DNA from: Deltaproteobacteria bacterium | GTDB taxonomy: Bacteria > Myxococcota_A > Polyangia > Polyangiales > JADJMO01 | DNA length: 64,000 bases | Direction: 5' to 3' | NCBI GenBank assembly: GCA_025363655.1 | Contig: JANYDK010000083.1 | Coordinates: forward strand, 62,001 to 126,000 | Shown: piece after piece, positions 43,692-52,632 of the stretch | Layout of the letters: each line of letters starts with the position of its first letter | Numbering within the stretch: position 1 is the first letter of the stretch | Translations under genes and position numbers: made by a program | The notes under the pieces: generated by a model | Database searches by the model: none | Told to the model about the DNA's origin: nothing | The model's input: only the letters and a program-made list of their open reading frames with translations

Positions 43692-45418
43692 GTCGCATCA
43701 TCGGCATCGATCTCGGCACGACGTACTCGCTCGTCTCGTACATGGCGGCCGACGGTCCGCGCATCATCCCCAATCGGCTCGGCGAGTCGCTGACGCCGAG
43801 CGCGGTGGCGCTCCTGCCCGATGGCACCACCGTCGTCGGTGCGCCGGCGCGCGCGCGTGCGACGACCGATCCCGAACGCACCGCGCGCTCCTTCAAACGC
43901 GACATGGGGACCGCGCGCCCTCTTCGCCTCGGTGCCCGCACGTTCTCGCCTCCCGAGCTCTCGGCGCTGGTGCTGTCGTCCCTGCGAAGCGACGCCGAGG
44001 AGCACCTCGGGGAGAAAATCGAAGAGGCGGTGATCACGGTTCCGGCATATTTCAACGACCTTCAGCGCCAAGCGACGCGTGACGCGGGGGCCATCGCCGG
44101 GCTCAAGGTCGAGCGACTCCTCAACGAACCGACCGCCGCAGCGCTCGCCTATGGCCTCAATCGCCGGGAAAAAGAGGCCCGCGTCGCCGTCCTCGATCTC
44201 GGCGGCGGCACCTTCGACGTCACCGTCCTCGAGATCATCGAGGGCGTCGTCGAGATCCAAGCGACGGCCGGCGACGTCGCGCTCGGTGGCGACGATTTCG
44301 ACGTGGCCATCGCCCGCCACCTCGCCACCCGCGATGGCTTCGATCGACTCGACACCGACGATCCGGTGACCGCGGCAAGGCTCCTCGAAGTCGCGCACCA
44401 AGCGAAGCACGCCCTCAGTCACGAAGAGACGACGCGCGTGGTGTTGGTCGACGCGCTCCTCCGCTCCGGAAAGCGTCACGATCTCGAGCTCGAGCTCTCG
44501 CGCACCGAGGCCGAGGGAGCTTTCGTCGAGCTCGTCGAGCGGATGCGCGCCCCGATTTTTCGTGCCCTCGCCGACGCCGGGAAGACGCCGGGGCAAATCG
44601 ACGAGGTGCTGCTCGTCGGTGGCTCGACGCGGATGCCATGTGTCTCGCGAATGGGAGCGCAGCTCTTCGGACGCCTGCCGCTGCGCACGCTTCCCCCCGA
44701 CGAGGCGGTGGCGCTCGGCGCTGCGGTGCAGGCGGCGCTCAAGGCGGACGACGCGGCGGTCGAAGATCTCGTCGTCACCGACGTGGCGCCTTTCTCCCTC
44801 GGCATCGCTGTCGCCGAGAGCTTCGGTGCCCGGCACGTCGACGGCGTCTTTCGTCCCTTGCTCGAGCGCGGAACGGTCATTCCCGCCAGTCGCGAGTCGC
44901 GCTTCTCGACGATGCACGAGGGGCAAAGGGAGATCCACGTCGAGGTCTACCAGGGCGAGCATGCGCTCTGTCGCGACAACCTCAAGCTCGGCGAATACAA
45001 GATCACCGGCCTGATGCCCGGGCCGGCCGGCGAGCAGACCATCGACGTGCGCTTCACCTACGACTTGAACGGTCTCCTCGAGGTCGACGTCAAGGTGACG
45101 AAGACGGGCCTCGGCGGCACCTTGGTCATCGAGCGCGGGGCGGGTGCGATGACGCCAGCGCAGGTCGAAGCCGCACGCAAGGCGATGGCGCGCCTCAAGC
45201 TCCATCCACGCGAGGCTTTGCCCAACACCACCGCTCTCGCCCGCGCCGATGCCCTCTACGCCGAGCTCACCGGCGACATGCGCGCGTTCCTCGGCCAACA
45301 CATCGCCGCCTTCCGCGATGCGATGGAGCGCCAAGAACCGAAGGCCATCGAAGCGATGCGCGATTCCCTCACCCGCATCACCCGCGATCTACGCGGGGCT
45401 CGCCCGTCGCGAAGTTAG
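43688..45418 (+). CDS. hscC: HscC-like Hsp70 chaperone
   Basis: 576 residues, shorter than DnaK and close to HscC length. GGAGGAG lies eight bases before GTG 43688. ATPase domain: [81 protein letters not shown]. Substrate-binding part: [60 protein letters not shown]. It lacks the long acidic lid end and EEVD-like tails of DnaK. E. coli HscC also works with membrane-bound J proteins (DjlB, DjlC), and here the gene sits between J-like genes. Confidence 0.92.
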   Translation: MSRIIGIDLGTTYSLVSYMAADGPRIIPNRLGESLTPSAVALLPDGTTVVGAPARARATTDPERTARSFKRDMGTARPLRLGARTFSPPELSALVLSSLRSDAEEHLGEKIEEAVITVPAYFNDLQRQATRDAGAIAGLKVERLLNEPTAAALAYGLNRREKEARVAVLDLGGGTFDVTVLEIIEGVVEIQATAGDVALGGDDFDVAIARHLATRDGFDRLDTDDPVTAARLLEVAHQAKHALSHEETTRVVLVDALLRSGKRHDLELELSRTEAEGAFVELVERMRAPIFRALADAGKTPGQIDEVLLVGGSTRMPCVSRMGAQLFGRLPLRTLPPDEAVALGAAVQAALKADDAAVEDLVVTDVAPFSLGIAVAESFGARHVDGVFRPLLERGTVIPASRESRFSTMHEGQREIHVEVYQGEHALCRDNLKLGEYKITGLMPGPAGEQTIDVRFTYDLNGLLEVDVKVTKTGLGGTLVIERGAGAMTPAQVEAARKAMARLKLHPREALPNTTALARADALYAELTGDMRAFLGQHIAAFRDAMERQEPKAIEAMRDSLTRITRDLRGARPSRS

Positions 45419-45420
45419 CG

Positions 45421-46557
45421 ATGCGCCTCACCCTCGACGAAGCCTTGGAAATTCTCGGCGTCGACCGAGAAGCCGCCCGCGAGGTCCGTCGTCGCGCGTA
45501 TCTGCGTTTGTTGAAGAAGCACAAGCCGGAGAAAGATCCCGACGGATTTCGCCGCGTGCGAGAGGCCTACGAGGTCGCGGAGTCCGAGAACGGCGAGGCC
45601 GAGGAAATCGTGCTCGCGCCTGCGCCTGCGCCCGCGCCTGCGCCTGCACCCGCGCCTGCACCCGCGCCCGCGCTTGCGCCCGCGCCCTTCCTCGCGCTCA
45701 CCAACGCCGACGCCCTCCTTACCCAAGGCCTTCCCCTCGACGCCGCCATCACCCTCCGCACATCCCTCGACTCCTCCTCCGCCACTCCCGCCGTCCTCGC
45801 ACTCCTCTCCCTCCGCACCTGCTTGCTCCTCCACGCTCTCGCGCATCGCTCCGAGGCGTCTCTCCTCCTTGCGAGCCTTCGCGCCTCGCTCACGCGAACG
45901 GGCACGGAAGTGAGTGCGATCGGCGCGGAGCTGGTGTCGCTCTACCTCCTCGTGCGTGAGCTCGACCAGGTGGCGCCCCTGCTCGGGAGCCGGTTCGTGG
46001 CTACCCTCGCGCGAGGGGTTCTCGATGACGACTACGCGGCGGCCAAGCAGGTCCTCAGCGCCGATCTTCCGCAGGTCGATGCCGCGCTCGACGTGCTCGG
46101 AAAACGGGCACCCCATCTGCTCGGGGTGGTCGGCGCTCGTCGGATCGTGCAGTCCGGGCCGTGGAAGGTGGCGCGGTTCGTCGGGTCGACGACGGTATGG
46201 GGAATCCTCGTCGCCGTGCTCATCGGCCTGGCGTTGACGCGGCACCGGAGCGGGCCTCGCGAACCCGGTACGACGCAGAAAATCCAGGCGCGCGTGCTCT
46301 TCGAACAAAGGGCGCGCGCGCTCGCGCACGAGGTCGAGGCATGGGGGCCGAAATCGGCGAGGTTGCAGGCGCAAGCGATCGGACTCGCGGATGCCTCCGT
46401 GGCGTTGGTCGAATGCACGACACTGGAGACCGGGGTCGTCGACGTCGAAGCGTCGGTGGCAGCGCTCGAGCCGTCCGATCGAGCAACGTTGGCGACGCAG
46501 CTCGATGCACTTCGCTTTGCCTATCGCGAGCTCTGCCCTTCGAGCTCCGCGAAGTAG
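45421..46557 (+). CDS. Membrane-anchored J-like protein, paralogue 3
   Basis: 378 residues, starting two bases after the Hsp70 stop. J-like domain at 1-57: [55 protein letters not shown] again replaces HPD. An Ala-Pro repeat linker follows (about 62-88), then a helical middle, a span (VWGILVAVLIGLALTRH, about 250-268) and the shared outer domain: VECTTLETGVVDVEASVAAL, about 35 residues to YRELCPSSSAK. The end overlaps the convergent Dph6-like gene by 37 bases. Confidence 0.82.
   Translation: MRLTLDEALEILGVDREAAREVRRRAYLRLLKKHKPEKDPDGFRRVREAYEVAESENGEAEEIVLAPAPAPAPAPAPAPAPAPALAPAPFLALTNADALLTQGLPLDAAITLRTSLDSSSATPAVLALLSLRTCLLLHALAHRSEASLLLASLRASLTRTGTEVSAIGAELVSLYLLVRELDQVAPLLGSRFVATLARGVLDDDYAAAKQVLSADLPQVDAALDVLGKRAPHLLGVVGARRIVQSGPWKVARFVGSTTVWGILVAVLIGLALTRHRSGPREPGTTQKIQARVLFEQRARALAHEVEAWGPKSARLQAQAIGLADASVALVECTTLETGVVDVEASVAALEPSDRATLATQLDALRFAYRELCPSSSAK
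45613..45689 (+). repeat. Ala-Pro coding repeat (GCGCCT/GCGCCC/GCACCC units)
   Basis: About a dozen 6-base units encode an Ala-Pro run inside paralogue 3 of the J-like proteins. Such runs are stiff spacers and can change length by slippage. Confidence 0.7.
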
Positions 46558-47213
46558 TACGTCGCATCTCCCCACGCGTGCTTGGCGTCGTGCCGCGAGA
46601 CCCGCGCCACCCGATGCTCGACTGGCGCGACGAAGCCCGGCCCGTCGAAGACGAAGGTGTGAAATTCCCCGTTTTCTCCGCAATGATCGACACCTTCGGG
46701 CAAGTCGTTCAGCAGCGACTCGTCGAAGATGCGTCCGGCGAAGCTCTCGCCCAGCCACTTGCCGTTCACGCAGACGATGCGCGCGCGGATGCCGAGCGAA
46801 AGCACCTCGCGCACCACCTCGTCGCGGCGCAGGTGCCACAGCGGCAGAAGCGCGCGCAATTCGGCGGCGGCGCAGACCTTCTCTTCCCATTCCCGGTGCG
46901 GATCGAGATCGATGTCGCCGAAGACCATCTCGGTGAGACGGTGCGCCTCCCGCAGCTCGCGCAAGGTGGCGATGAAGCTCGCTTCGTAGTCGCTCCACGA
47001 GGCGGCCTTGCAGACGACCTGGAGGCCGAGCGCTGCGCCTTGGGCTTCGACCAGCACGCGAGGAACGCCGTGCGACCGCGAACGCTCGCTGGTCTCCTCG
47101 AGCATGCAGAGGACGCCGACGATCTCGACGCCGAGCTCCCGCGCGCGATGGAGCGCGAGCATCGAGTCCTTGCCGCCGCTGAAGCTGACGAAGGCGCGCC
47201 GCGTCGTATTCAC
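46521..47213 (-). CDS. Dph6-like ATP pyrophosphatase (PP-loop) protein
   Basis: 230 residues from GTG 47213, seven bases after the ketosynthase stop and so likely the last gene of the lipid operon. PP-loop AFVSFSGGKDSMLALHRARE; further signatures of the diphthine-ammonia ligase-like family are HGVPRVLVEAQGAALGLQV, VFGDIDLDPHREWEEKVC, PLWHLRRDEVVREVL and GVDHCGENGEFHTFVFDGP. In archaea and eukaryotes the enzyme makes the amide of diphthamide. Bacteria have no diphthamide, so here it probably adenylates some carboxyl group to form an amide. The substrate is unknown. Confidence 0.85.
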   Translation of the reverse strand: MNTTRRAFVSFSGGKDSMLALHRARELGVEIVGVLCMLEETSERSRSHGVPRVLVEAQGAALGLQVVCKAASWSDYEASFIATLRELREAHRLTEMVFGDIDLDPHREWEEKVCAAAELRALLPLWHLRRDEVVREVLSLGIRARIVCVNGKWLGESFAGRIFDESLLNDLPEGVDHCGENGEFHTFVFDGPGFVAPVEHRVARVSRHDAKHAWGDATYYFAELEGQSSR

Positions 47214-47220
47214 AATCGGA

Positions 47221-48555
47221 TCATGCGCTGGGATATCGCTCGAAGACGATGGCGCAGTTGTGTCCGCCGAAGCCGGCCGACTCTTTGATGGCGTAGCGGA
47301 AGTCGAGGGCCCGCGGACCGCCGCGCACGAGATCGAGCGTGAATATAGGGTCGATTTCGTCGAGGTTGATCGACGGGTGCACGCGCTGATCGCGCAGCGA
47401 GCACACCACCGCGATCGCTTCGGCCGCCGCGGCGCCGCCGAGGAGGTGACCGATCATCGACTTGGTCGCCGAGATGGGAATGCGCGGAAGGCGCTCGCCG
47501 AAGACGCGGGTGAGGGCGCGGAACTCGGCGACGTCGCCCTGCGTGGTCGAGGTCGCGTGCGGGTTGATGTACCCGATGTCGGCCGCGGTGATGCCCGCGC
47601 GCGCTATCGCCCGCTCCATCGCCAGGGCCAGTCCGGAGCCATCGGGGAGGGGGCTCGTGAGGTGCGCCGCGTCGCTCGTCATGCCGAAGCCGGCGACGTA
47701 CGCGAGCGGTTTCGCGCCTCGCTGCAGCGCGTGCTGCTCTTCTTCGAGCACCAGCGCGCCAGCGCCTTCGCCCATGACGAAGCCGGTTCGCTTCTTGTCG
47801 AAAGGACGGCTGGCGCGCGTCGGATCGCCTTCGAAGGCACGGGCCAGCGCGCGTGCGTTGCCGAAGCCAGCGACGCAGTTCTGACGGGTCGCTGCCTCGG
47901 CACCGCCGGCGACCATGACGTCGACGTCGCCCGCTTCGATCATCATCGCGCAGGTGGAGATCGAGTGCGCGCCGGTCGCGCACGCGCTCGCCATGCTGTA
48001 CGAGGGACCCTGCAGCCCGTAGCGCATCGTCACCAACGCCGCGCCGCCGTTGGGCATGACGCCGGGGATGAAGAACGGCGAGACGGCACGTGGCCCGCGC
48101 GCTGCGCTCTTGGCGACCTCTTGTTCGAAGATGTCGACCGAGCCCATGCCAGTGGAGAAGAGACAGCCGATGCGCGAGCGATCGAGACCATCCTCGAGGC
48201 TGTCGAGTTTGGCGTGTGCCGTCGCGATTGCTTCCGTTTCTTCTTCCGACTGCCCCTTCACCGGACGCGGAATCGGCGCAATTTTCGCCATTTCCAGCGC
48301 TTCGGCGCATGCGCCGATCGTGAAGTGGGTGACGCGTCCATAGATCTCGCTCTCTTTGCGGGAGAGGAATTTGAGCGGATCGAAGTCCTTCACGCTGGCG
48401 GCGATGTCGCTGCGCAGCTTGTCGGTCGGGAACATGTCGATGAACGACACGCCCGAACGACCTTCGAGCAGGTTGGCGAAGAAGGTGGCGACGTCGTTGC
48501 CAATCGGCGTGACGACCCCCAGCCCGGTAATGACGACGCGACGACGAGTGCTCAC
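47221..48555 (-). CDS. Beta-ketoacyl-ACP synthase II-like enzyme
   Basis: 444 residues, with GTG start 15 bases after the desaturase stop. Condensing-enzyme fold with the full catalytic triad: Cys in SMASACATGAHSISTCAMM, His in YINPHATSTTQGD, Lys and His in TKSMIGHLLGGAAAAEA. Gly-rich end GFGGHNCAIVFERY. It condenses malonyl-ACP with an acyl-ACP, adding two carbons. Given its neighbours it is more likely dedicated to one product than to general fatty-acid synthesis, as no other fab genes are present. Confidence 0.92.
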   Translation of the reverse strand: MSTRRRVVITGLGVVTPIGNDVATFFANLLEGRSGVSFIDMFPTDKLRSDIAASVKDFDPLKFLSRKESEIYGRVTHFTIGACAEALEMAKIAPIPRPVKGQSEEETEAIATAHAKLDSLEDGLDRSRIGCLFSTGMGSVDIFEQEVAKSAARGPRAVSPFFIPGVMPNGGAALVTMRYGLQGPSYSMASACATGAHSISTCAMMIEAGDVDVMVAGGAEAATRQNCVAGFGNARALARAFEGDPTRASRPFDKKRTGFVMGEGAGALVLEEEQHALQRGAKPLAYVAGFGMTSDAAHLTSPLPDGSGLALAMERAIARAGITAADIGYINPHATSTTQGDVAEFRALTRVFGERLPRIPISATKSMIGHLLGGAAAAEAIAVVCSLRDQRVHPSINLDEIDPIFTLDLVRGGPRALDFRYAIKESAGFGGHNCAIVFERYPSA

Positions 48556-48570
48556 GTCGGACTGCTTACT

Positions 48571-49413
48571 TCACTCTTCCGCGGAGCTGGAGCCGGAGAG
48601 CGCCTTGGCATCATCAACGGCCTGGCGCGCGTGGATCGCCGCGCCTTGGGCCTTCAAGATCTCGTGTCGCGAGACGTCGAGGTACTTGAGGATCGGGAAG
48701 TAGACCTTCTGGATGAAGACCTGACGATCGATGCCCGCTTCACGCATCTTGAGGATGCGCGAGTCGTAGTCGGGGACGAGGTCGACGCCCGGCATCTTGA
48801 AGTTGGCGAAGACGTGCGCCATGTCGCGCAGCGTGCCTTCGCGGTCTTCCTCGAGGAGAACTTTGATGACGTTCTCGTAGAAGCGGCAGTGCGCGATCTC
48901 GTCTTTGGCGACGTACTCGTAGACCTGACGAAGGGCCTCGTCGCCCTCTTTCGCCGCGCGATCGCGGTGCTTCAGGTAGATGATGAAGGTCGCCATCTCC
49001 TGCACGCAGCCGTAGAACGTCATCTGGCGCGCGGTCGAGAAGGGGAGCTCCCACTTCCTCTCCAAGATGCTGTTCTGCAGATCGAACATCTGCTCTTCGC
49101 TGCGGCGGCCGCTCTTGATCAGCCACTGGGTGAGGGCGAGCGAGTGCTTGCTCTCTTCGTAGGCCCAGTTCGCCTGGAACCACGCTTGACCGAAGTACCT
49201 GCGGACGACGTTGATGCCGCCGGCGACGTAGTCGGGCAGGTACATCTCGACCGAGCAGAAGGTCTCGGCGCAGAGCGCGAGGTCCTCGGACGCGTCCTTG
49301 TTCACCTTGTCCCAGGGGATGTCGGTGAAGACGTTCCAACGACGCTCGCGCTCGGCCTTCTCGAAGAAGGTCATGTACTCGCGGTAGAGGCGCTCTTCGA
49401 GGCGGGTTTTCAT
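48571..49413 (-). CDS. Ferritin-like diiron acyl-ACP desaturase-type protein
   Basis: 280 residues, all-helical. Two EXXH-type iron ligands are visible: NWAYEESKHSLALTQWL and YVAKDEIAHCRFYENVIKVL; further acidic residues lie in AETFCSVEMYLPDY and CVQEMATFIIYLKHRD. Spacing and the WDKVNKDASEDLALCAETF region recall acyl-ACP desaturases (FA_desaturase_2). These insert a double bond into the ACP-bound chain using O2 and a reductant. An ACP gene lies 16 bases upstream. Other diiron oxidations (hydroxylation, for instance) cannot be ruled out. Confidence 0.82.
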   Translation of the reverse strand: MKTRLEERLYREYMTFFEKAERERRWNVFTDIPWDKVNKDASEDLALCAETFCSVEMYLPDYVAGGINVVRRYFGQAWFQANWAYEESKHSLALTQWLIKSGRRSEEQMFDLQNSILERKWELPFSTARQMTFYGCVQEMATFIIYLKHRDRAAKEGDEALRQVYEYVAKDEIAHCRFYENVIKVLLEEDREGTLRDMAHVFANFKMPGVDLVPDYDSRILKMREAGIDRQVFIQKVYFPILKYLDVSRHEILKAQGAAIHARQAVDDAKALSGSSSAEE

Positions 49414-49429
49414 GGCGATTCCGAGTGTT

Positions 49430-49672
49430 TCAGGCAGGCAAGCGCGCTTCGATCTTCTTGCAGAGATCGCCGACGGTGACGAGCTCGACCAAGTCTTCGT
49501 CGGGGATCATGATCCCGAGCTCGGACTCCATCTCACCGACGATTTGCATCATCGAGAGCGAGTCGATGCCGAGGTCGGTGATCACCGATTCGCGGCTGAC
49601 GTTGGGGAATTCTTTGTGATCGACGCGGGAAGCGACGAGCTTGAACGTGGCGAGGAGATCGGGCTTTCCCAT
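49430..49672 (-). CDS. Acyl carrier protein
   Basis: 80 residues with the phosphopantetheine site Ser in ITDLGIDSLSMMQIVGEMES. Other helices: MGKPDLLATFKLVASRVDH and IPDEDLVELVTVGDLCKKIE. Acidic as usual. It is three bases after the methyltransferase stop and before the desaturase. It is the likely carrier on which the FAAL loads a fatty acid and on which the other enzymes work. Confidence 0.93.
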   Translation of the reverse strand: MGKPDLLATFKLVASRVDHKEFPNVSRESVITDLGIDSLSMMQIVGEMESELGIMIPDEDLVELVTVGDLCKKIEARLPA

Positions 49673-49675
49673 GAC

Positions 49676-50557
49676 TTAGTCGATCCTTCGGAGCTCGAAC
49701 TGAGCGAGCGAGCTGTAGTGCATGTCGAACGAACGGACGCAGGTGCTGAGGTAACGGTCGTAGTCGTCGAAGATTTTGTCGCCCCAGCGTTCGCGGATGG
49801 TCTTCTCGTGGCCGCGCATGCGGTGCAACCACTCGGCGGTGGTGCGCTGGTAGTGCTCGCGGCGCGAGTTGACTTGCATCACCTCGAAATGCGGGTTCAC
49901 CGCCTGGATGATGTCTTCGAGGCGCGGGTTGAGGCCGCCGGGGAAGATGACGTGCGTGCAGAAGTACACGTCCTCGAGGTCCTTCTTGATCCGCGGGGTG
50001 CGGTTTCGGAGGATCGCCTGGAGGCCGAAGTGCGCGCCCTTGTTGGTGAGCGCGTGCACGCGGCGGAAGTACTCGCGATAGATGTCGACCGCCTTGCCGA
50101 GGCGCGCTTCCTGCGGCGAGCAGAGGTGATCGATCATGCAGATGGAGATGACCGAGTCGAACTTCTCGGCGCTCTCCCACTTCATGAAGTCGGCCCCGAT
50201 GCACTCGGCGTTGGGGATTTTTCGGTCGTTCACTTCCTTCGCCTGTTCGGTCGAGAGGGTGACGCCGACGACGCGCTTGGCGTTGCGAACGGAGGATTGG
50301 TACTCCATGCAAGCGCCCCAGCCGCAGCCGATGTCGAGCACGCTCTTCTCGGGCGTCACGCGGGCGAAGTCCGAGAGGATCTTCAGCTTGTTGAGCTGCG
50401 CCTGCTCGAGCGTCTGGCCGCCTTGGCCCATCGCCCCCGTCTGCTCGATCGTCTCGTAGACGGCGCAGGTGTAGTTCATGCGCTCGTCCAGCCAGAGCCG
50501 GAAGAACTCGTTGGACACGTCGTAGCTGACTTCGACTTCTTGCTTACTCGATCCCAT
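49676..50557 (-). CDS. CFA synthase-like SAM methyltransferase
   Basis: 293 residues from ATG 50557, with GAGAGG eight bases before, overlapping the FAAL end by 14 bases. N-terminal signature YDVSNEFFRLWLDERMNYTC resembles cyclopropane and mycolic-acid methyltransferases (YNLGNDFYxLWLDxxMxYSC). SAM motif SVLDIGCGWGACMEYQ; then VVGVTLSTEQAKEVNDR and ICMIDHL. These enzymes add methyl carbon across a double bond to give a cyclopropane, methyl or methylene branch. With the desaturase two genes downstream, the chain would be desaturated then methylated. Confidence 0.9.
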   Translation of the reverse strand: MGSSKQEVEVSYDVSNEFFRLWLDERMNYTCAVYETIEQTGAMGQGGQTLEQAQLNKLKILSDFARVTPEKSVLDIGCGWGACMEYQSSVRNAKRVVGVTLSTEQAKEVNDRKIPNAECIGADFMKWESAEKFDSVISICMIDHLCSPQEARLGKAVDIYREYFRRVHALTNKGAHFGLQAILRNRTPRIKKDLEDVYFCTHVIFPGGLNPRLEDIIQAVNPHFEVMQVNSRREHYQRTTAEWLHRMRGHEKTIRERWGDKIFDDYDRYLSTCVRSFDMHYSSLAQFELRRID

Positions 50558-52355
50558 CGGTGACCTCTCGTGTCGATACGGACGCGCGCGACGCCTCCTC
50601 CGAGATCTCGGAAGACGAAGGGGGAGGCAGAGAAAGCGATGATTCACGGTCGATCGAGAGGAGCTCGCCGGTCTCGAGGCGACGCTTGGTCTCGCGACGG
50701 CGGACCTTTCCACTCGACGTCTTGGGGAGGGTGCCGCGCCGGATGAGGTGCACTTCGTCGAGCGTGAGCCCGGTCTCGGCGCGCACGGCTTGGATGATCT
50801 TGGCGACGATGGCCTCGCCCTCGACGCCGCCCTTGCGACCTTCGGCGACGATGACCGCGTGCTCGGCGCCGCTGTCGTCGAGGCGCGAGAAGGCGACACA
50901 CTGCTGCTCGCGCACGCCCTCGACGCTGGAGACGACGCGCTCGATGTCCTGCGGGTAGTAGTTCTTCCCGTTGAGGATGATGAGGTCTTTGCAGCGGCCG
51001 CAGATGAAGAGCTCGCCGTCGGCGAGATAGCCGAGATCGCCCGTGCGTAGCCAGCCCGCATTTTCCGCGTCGAACGCGGCTGCGGTGGCTTCGCGATCCT
51101 TGAAATAGCCGCCGGTCACGCTCGGACCGCGGAACCAGATTTCGCCGACCATGCGATCGGTCATGCGCGCGCCGTCGTCGCCGACGATCGCCAACTCGTG
51201 TCCGGGGAAGGCCTTTCCGCAGCCGACGAGCTCGAGGGCGGGACGCTCGTCGGTGGCGCCGACGGCGATCGCTTTGCCGGTGCGCATCGCCTCGACGCAG
51301 ACCTTGTCGACGCGCATCGGCGTACCGAGCTCGTGGAAGGTGATGGCGAGGGTGGCTTCGGCCATGCCGTAGCAAGGAAGGAGCGTCTCCGGACGCAGCC
51401 CCTGCGCGTGGAAGCGTTTGACGAACGCCTCGAGGACGCTCGCTTGAATCGGTTCGGCGCCGCAGCCGAGGACGCGCACGCGAGACAGATCCCACTCCTT
51501 CGTCTGACGCTCTTGCACCGCGCGGGTGGCGAGCGCGTAGGCGAAGTTCGGCGCGAAGCTGATGGTGCCCTTGAAGCGATGAAGTGCGTCGAGCCAGAGC
51601 GACGGACGACGGATGAAGCTCGCGGTCGGGAGGAACATCACCTCGACCTGCGCGTAGAGCGGCGCCACCACGAAGCCGATGAGGCCCATGTCGTGATAGA
51701 GCGGCAGCCAGCAGACGCCGCGATCTTCGGGGGTCGCCTTGAGCCCGTCGAACATGATGCAGTGGCTGTTCGCCGAGAGGTTCGCGTGGGTGACGCAGAC
51801 GCCCTTCGGCTTGCTCGTCGAGCCCGAGGTGAACTGGAGGAACGCGAGATCGCCGAGCGCGACGGTGAAGTCGAGCGCCTCCGAAGAGAGCGCGTCGCCA
51901 CGCACGTCACGTTCGAGCAAGAGGCGCGTGTCGAACTCGCGGGCGCGTTCGCCGTCGCCACCCTCGGCGCCGAGGAGGTGCTCTTCGAGCATCGGCAGGA
52001 GCGCTTCGCTGGTGACGAGAATTTTCGCGCCCGAGCCGGTAAGCACGTGGCGGACGGTCTCGCCGTAGGCCTCGAGCTTTGCCAGCGTCGCCGGCGGATA
52101 GATCGGAACGGCGACGATGCCGCCCATCAGCGCGCCGAGGAACGTGAGGACGAACTCTTGCGGATCGTGGAGGACGATCGCCAGTCGATCGCCGCGGACG
52201 AGACCTTGCGCATGAAGCGCTCGCGCCCTGCGGTTGGCGGCGGCGTAGACCTCGGGGAACGAGACGCGGACTTCCTCACCCGTCGCGCGGACGAAGGTGA
52301 TGGCACGGTCCGCATGGCGGGCGTTGTCGCGGAGGATATCGAGGAGCGTCTGCAT
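50544..52355 (-). CDS. Fatty acyl-AMP ligase (FAAL)
   Basis: 603 residues. Adenylate-forming motifs: FLQFTSGSTSKPKGVCVTHA, WLPLYHDMGLIGFVVAPLYA, PCYGMAEATLAITFHE, LRTGDLGYLADGELFICGR, CKDLIILNGKNYYPQDIE, and the catalytic Lys in LPKTSSGKVRRRET. The YHDMGLIG and NYYPQDIE forms are characteristic of FAAL rather than acyl-CoA ligases. The enzyme activates a free fatty acid as acyl-AMP and passes it to an ACP, here the one two genes downstream. It opens the operon. The C-terminal about 30 residues are Ser/Pro/Glu-rich. Confidence 0.93.
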   Translation of the reverse strand: MQTLLDILRDNARHADRAITFVRATGEEVRVSFPEVYAAANRRARALHAQGLVRGDRLAIVLHDPQEFVLTFLGALMGGIVAVPIYPPATLAKLEAYGETVRHVLTGSGAKILVTSEALLPMLEEHLLGAEGGDGERAREFDTRLLLERDVRGDALSSEALDFTVALGDLAFLQFTSGSTSKPKGVCVTHANLSANSHCIMFDGLKATPEDRGVCWLPLYHDMGLIGFVVAPLYAQVEVMFLPTASFIRRPSLWLDALHRFKGTISFAPNFAYALATRAVQERQTKEWDLSRVRVLGCGAEPIQASVLEAFVKRFHAQGLRPETLLPCYGMAEATLAITFHELGTPMRVDKVCVEAMRTGKAIAVGATDERPALELVGCGKAFPGHELAIVGDDGARMTDRMVGEIWFRGPSVTGGYFKDREATAAAFDAENAGWLRTGDLGYLADGELFICGRCKDLIILNGKNYYPQDIERVVSSVEGVREQQCVAFSRLDDSGAEHAVIVAEGRKGGVEGEAIVAKIIQAVRAETGLTLDEVHLIRRGTLPKTSSGKVRRRETKRRLETGELLSIDRESSLSLPPPSSSEISEEASRASVSTREVTDGIE

Positions 52356-52563
52356 GTAGTTCCGATCACGCGTTCGAGGTAGCCGAGCGATCGTGCAAGC
52401 GAACGGCCAGTCGGCATCGGCACGAGCGGGGCGGGCTCCCGGCGCGATTCGTCGTGAATCGACGCGATCACGACTGCCGCGTCAAGTCACCGAACCCCTA
52501 GTTTTGCCGCGTAATTTGCTACGCATGAGCCTTCCTCGCTACAGATCCGCGCGACGCTCCGTG

Positions 52564-52587
52564 AAAACGTCCACTTTCGCCAAGTGG
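52564..52587 (-). terminator. Terminator-like hairpin after the kinase-receiver gene
   Basis: On the minus strand CCACTT-GGCGA-AAGTGG (52571-52587) is followed by ACG and TTTT. It lies about 45 bases after the stop at 52633. The stem is short, so it may be weak. Confidence 0.45.
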
Positions 52588-52632
52588 TTTAACCTCACGG
52601 GCCGCGTGGGGGACTGGGCCGATCGGCGCGGC

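Noticed and set aside
47008-49479. Long plus-strand frame opposite the ketosynthase and desaturase genes
   Set aside because: Composition is that of a reverse-strand shadow, and the minus-strand genes have full catalytic motifs.
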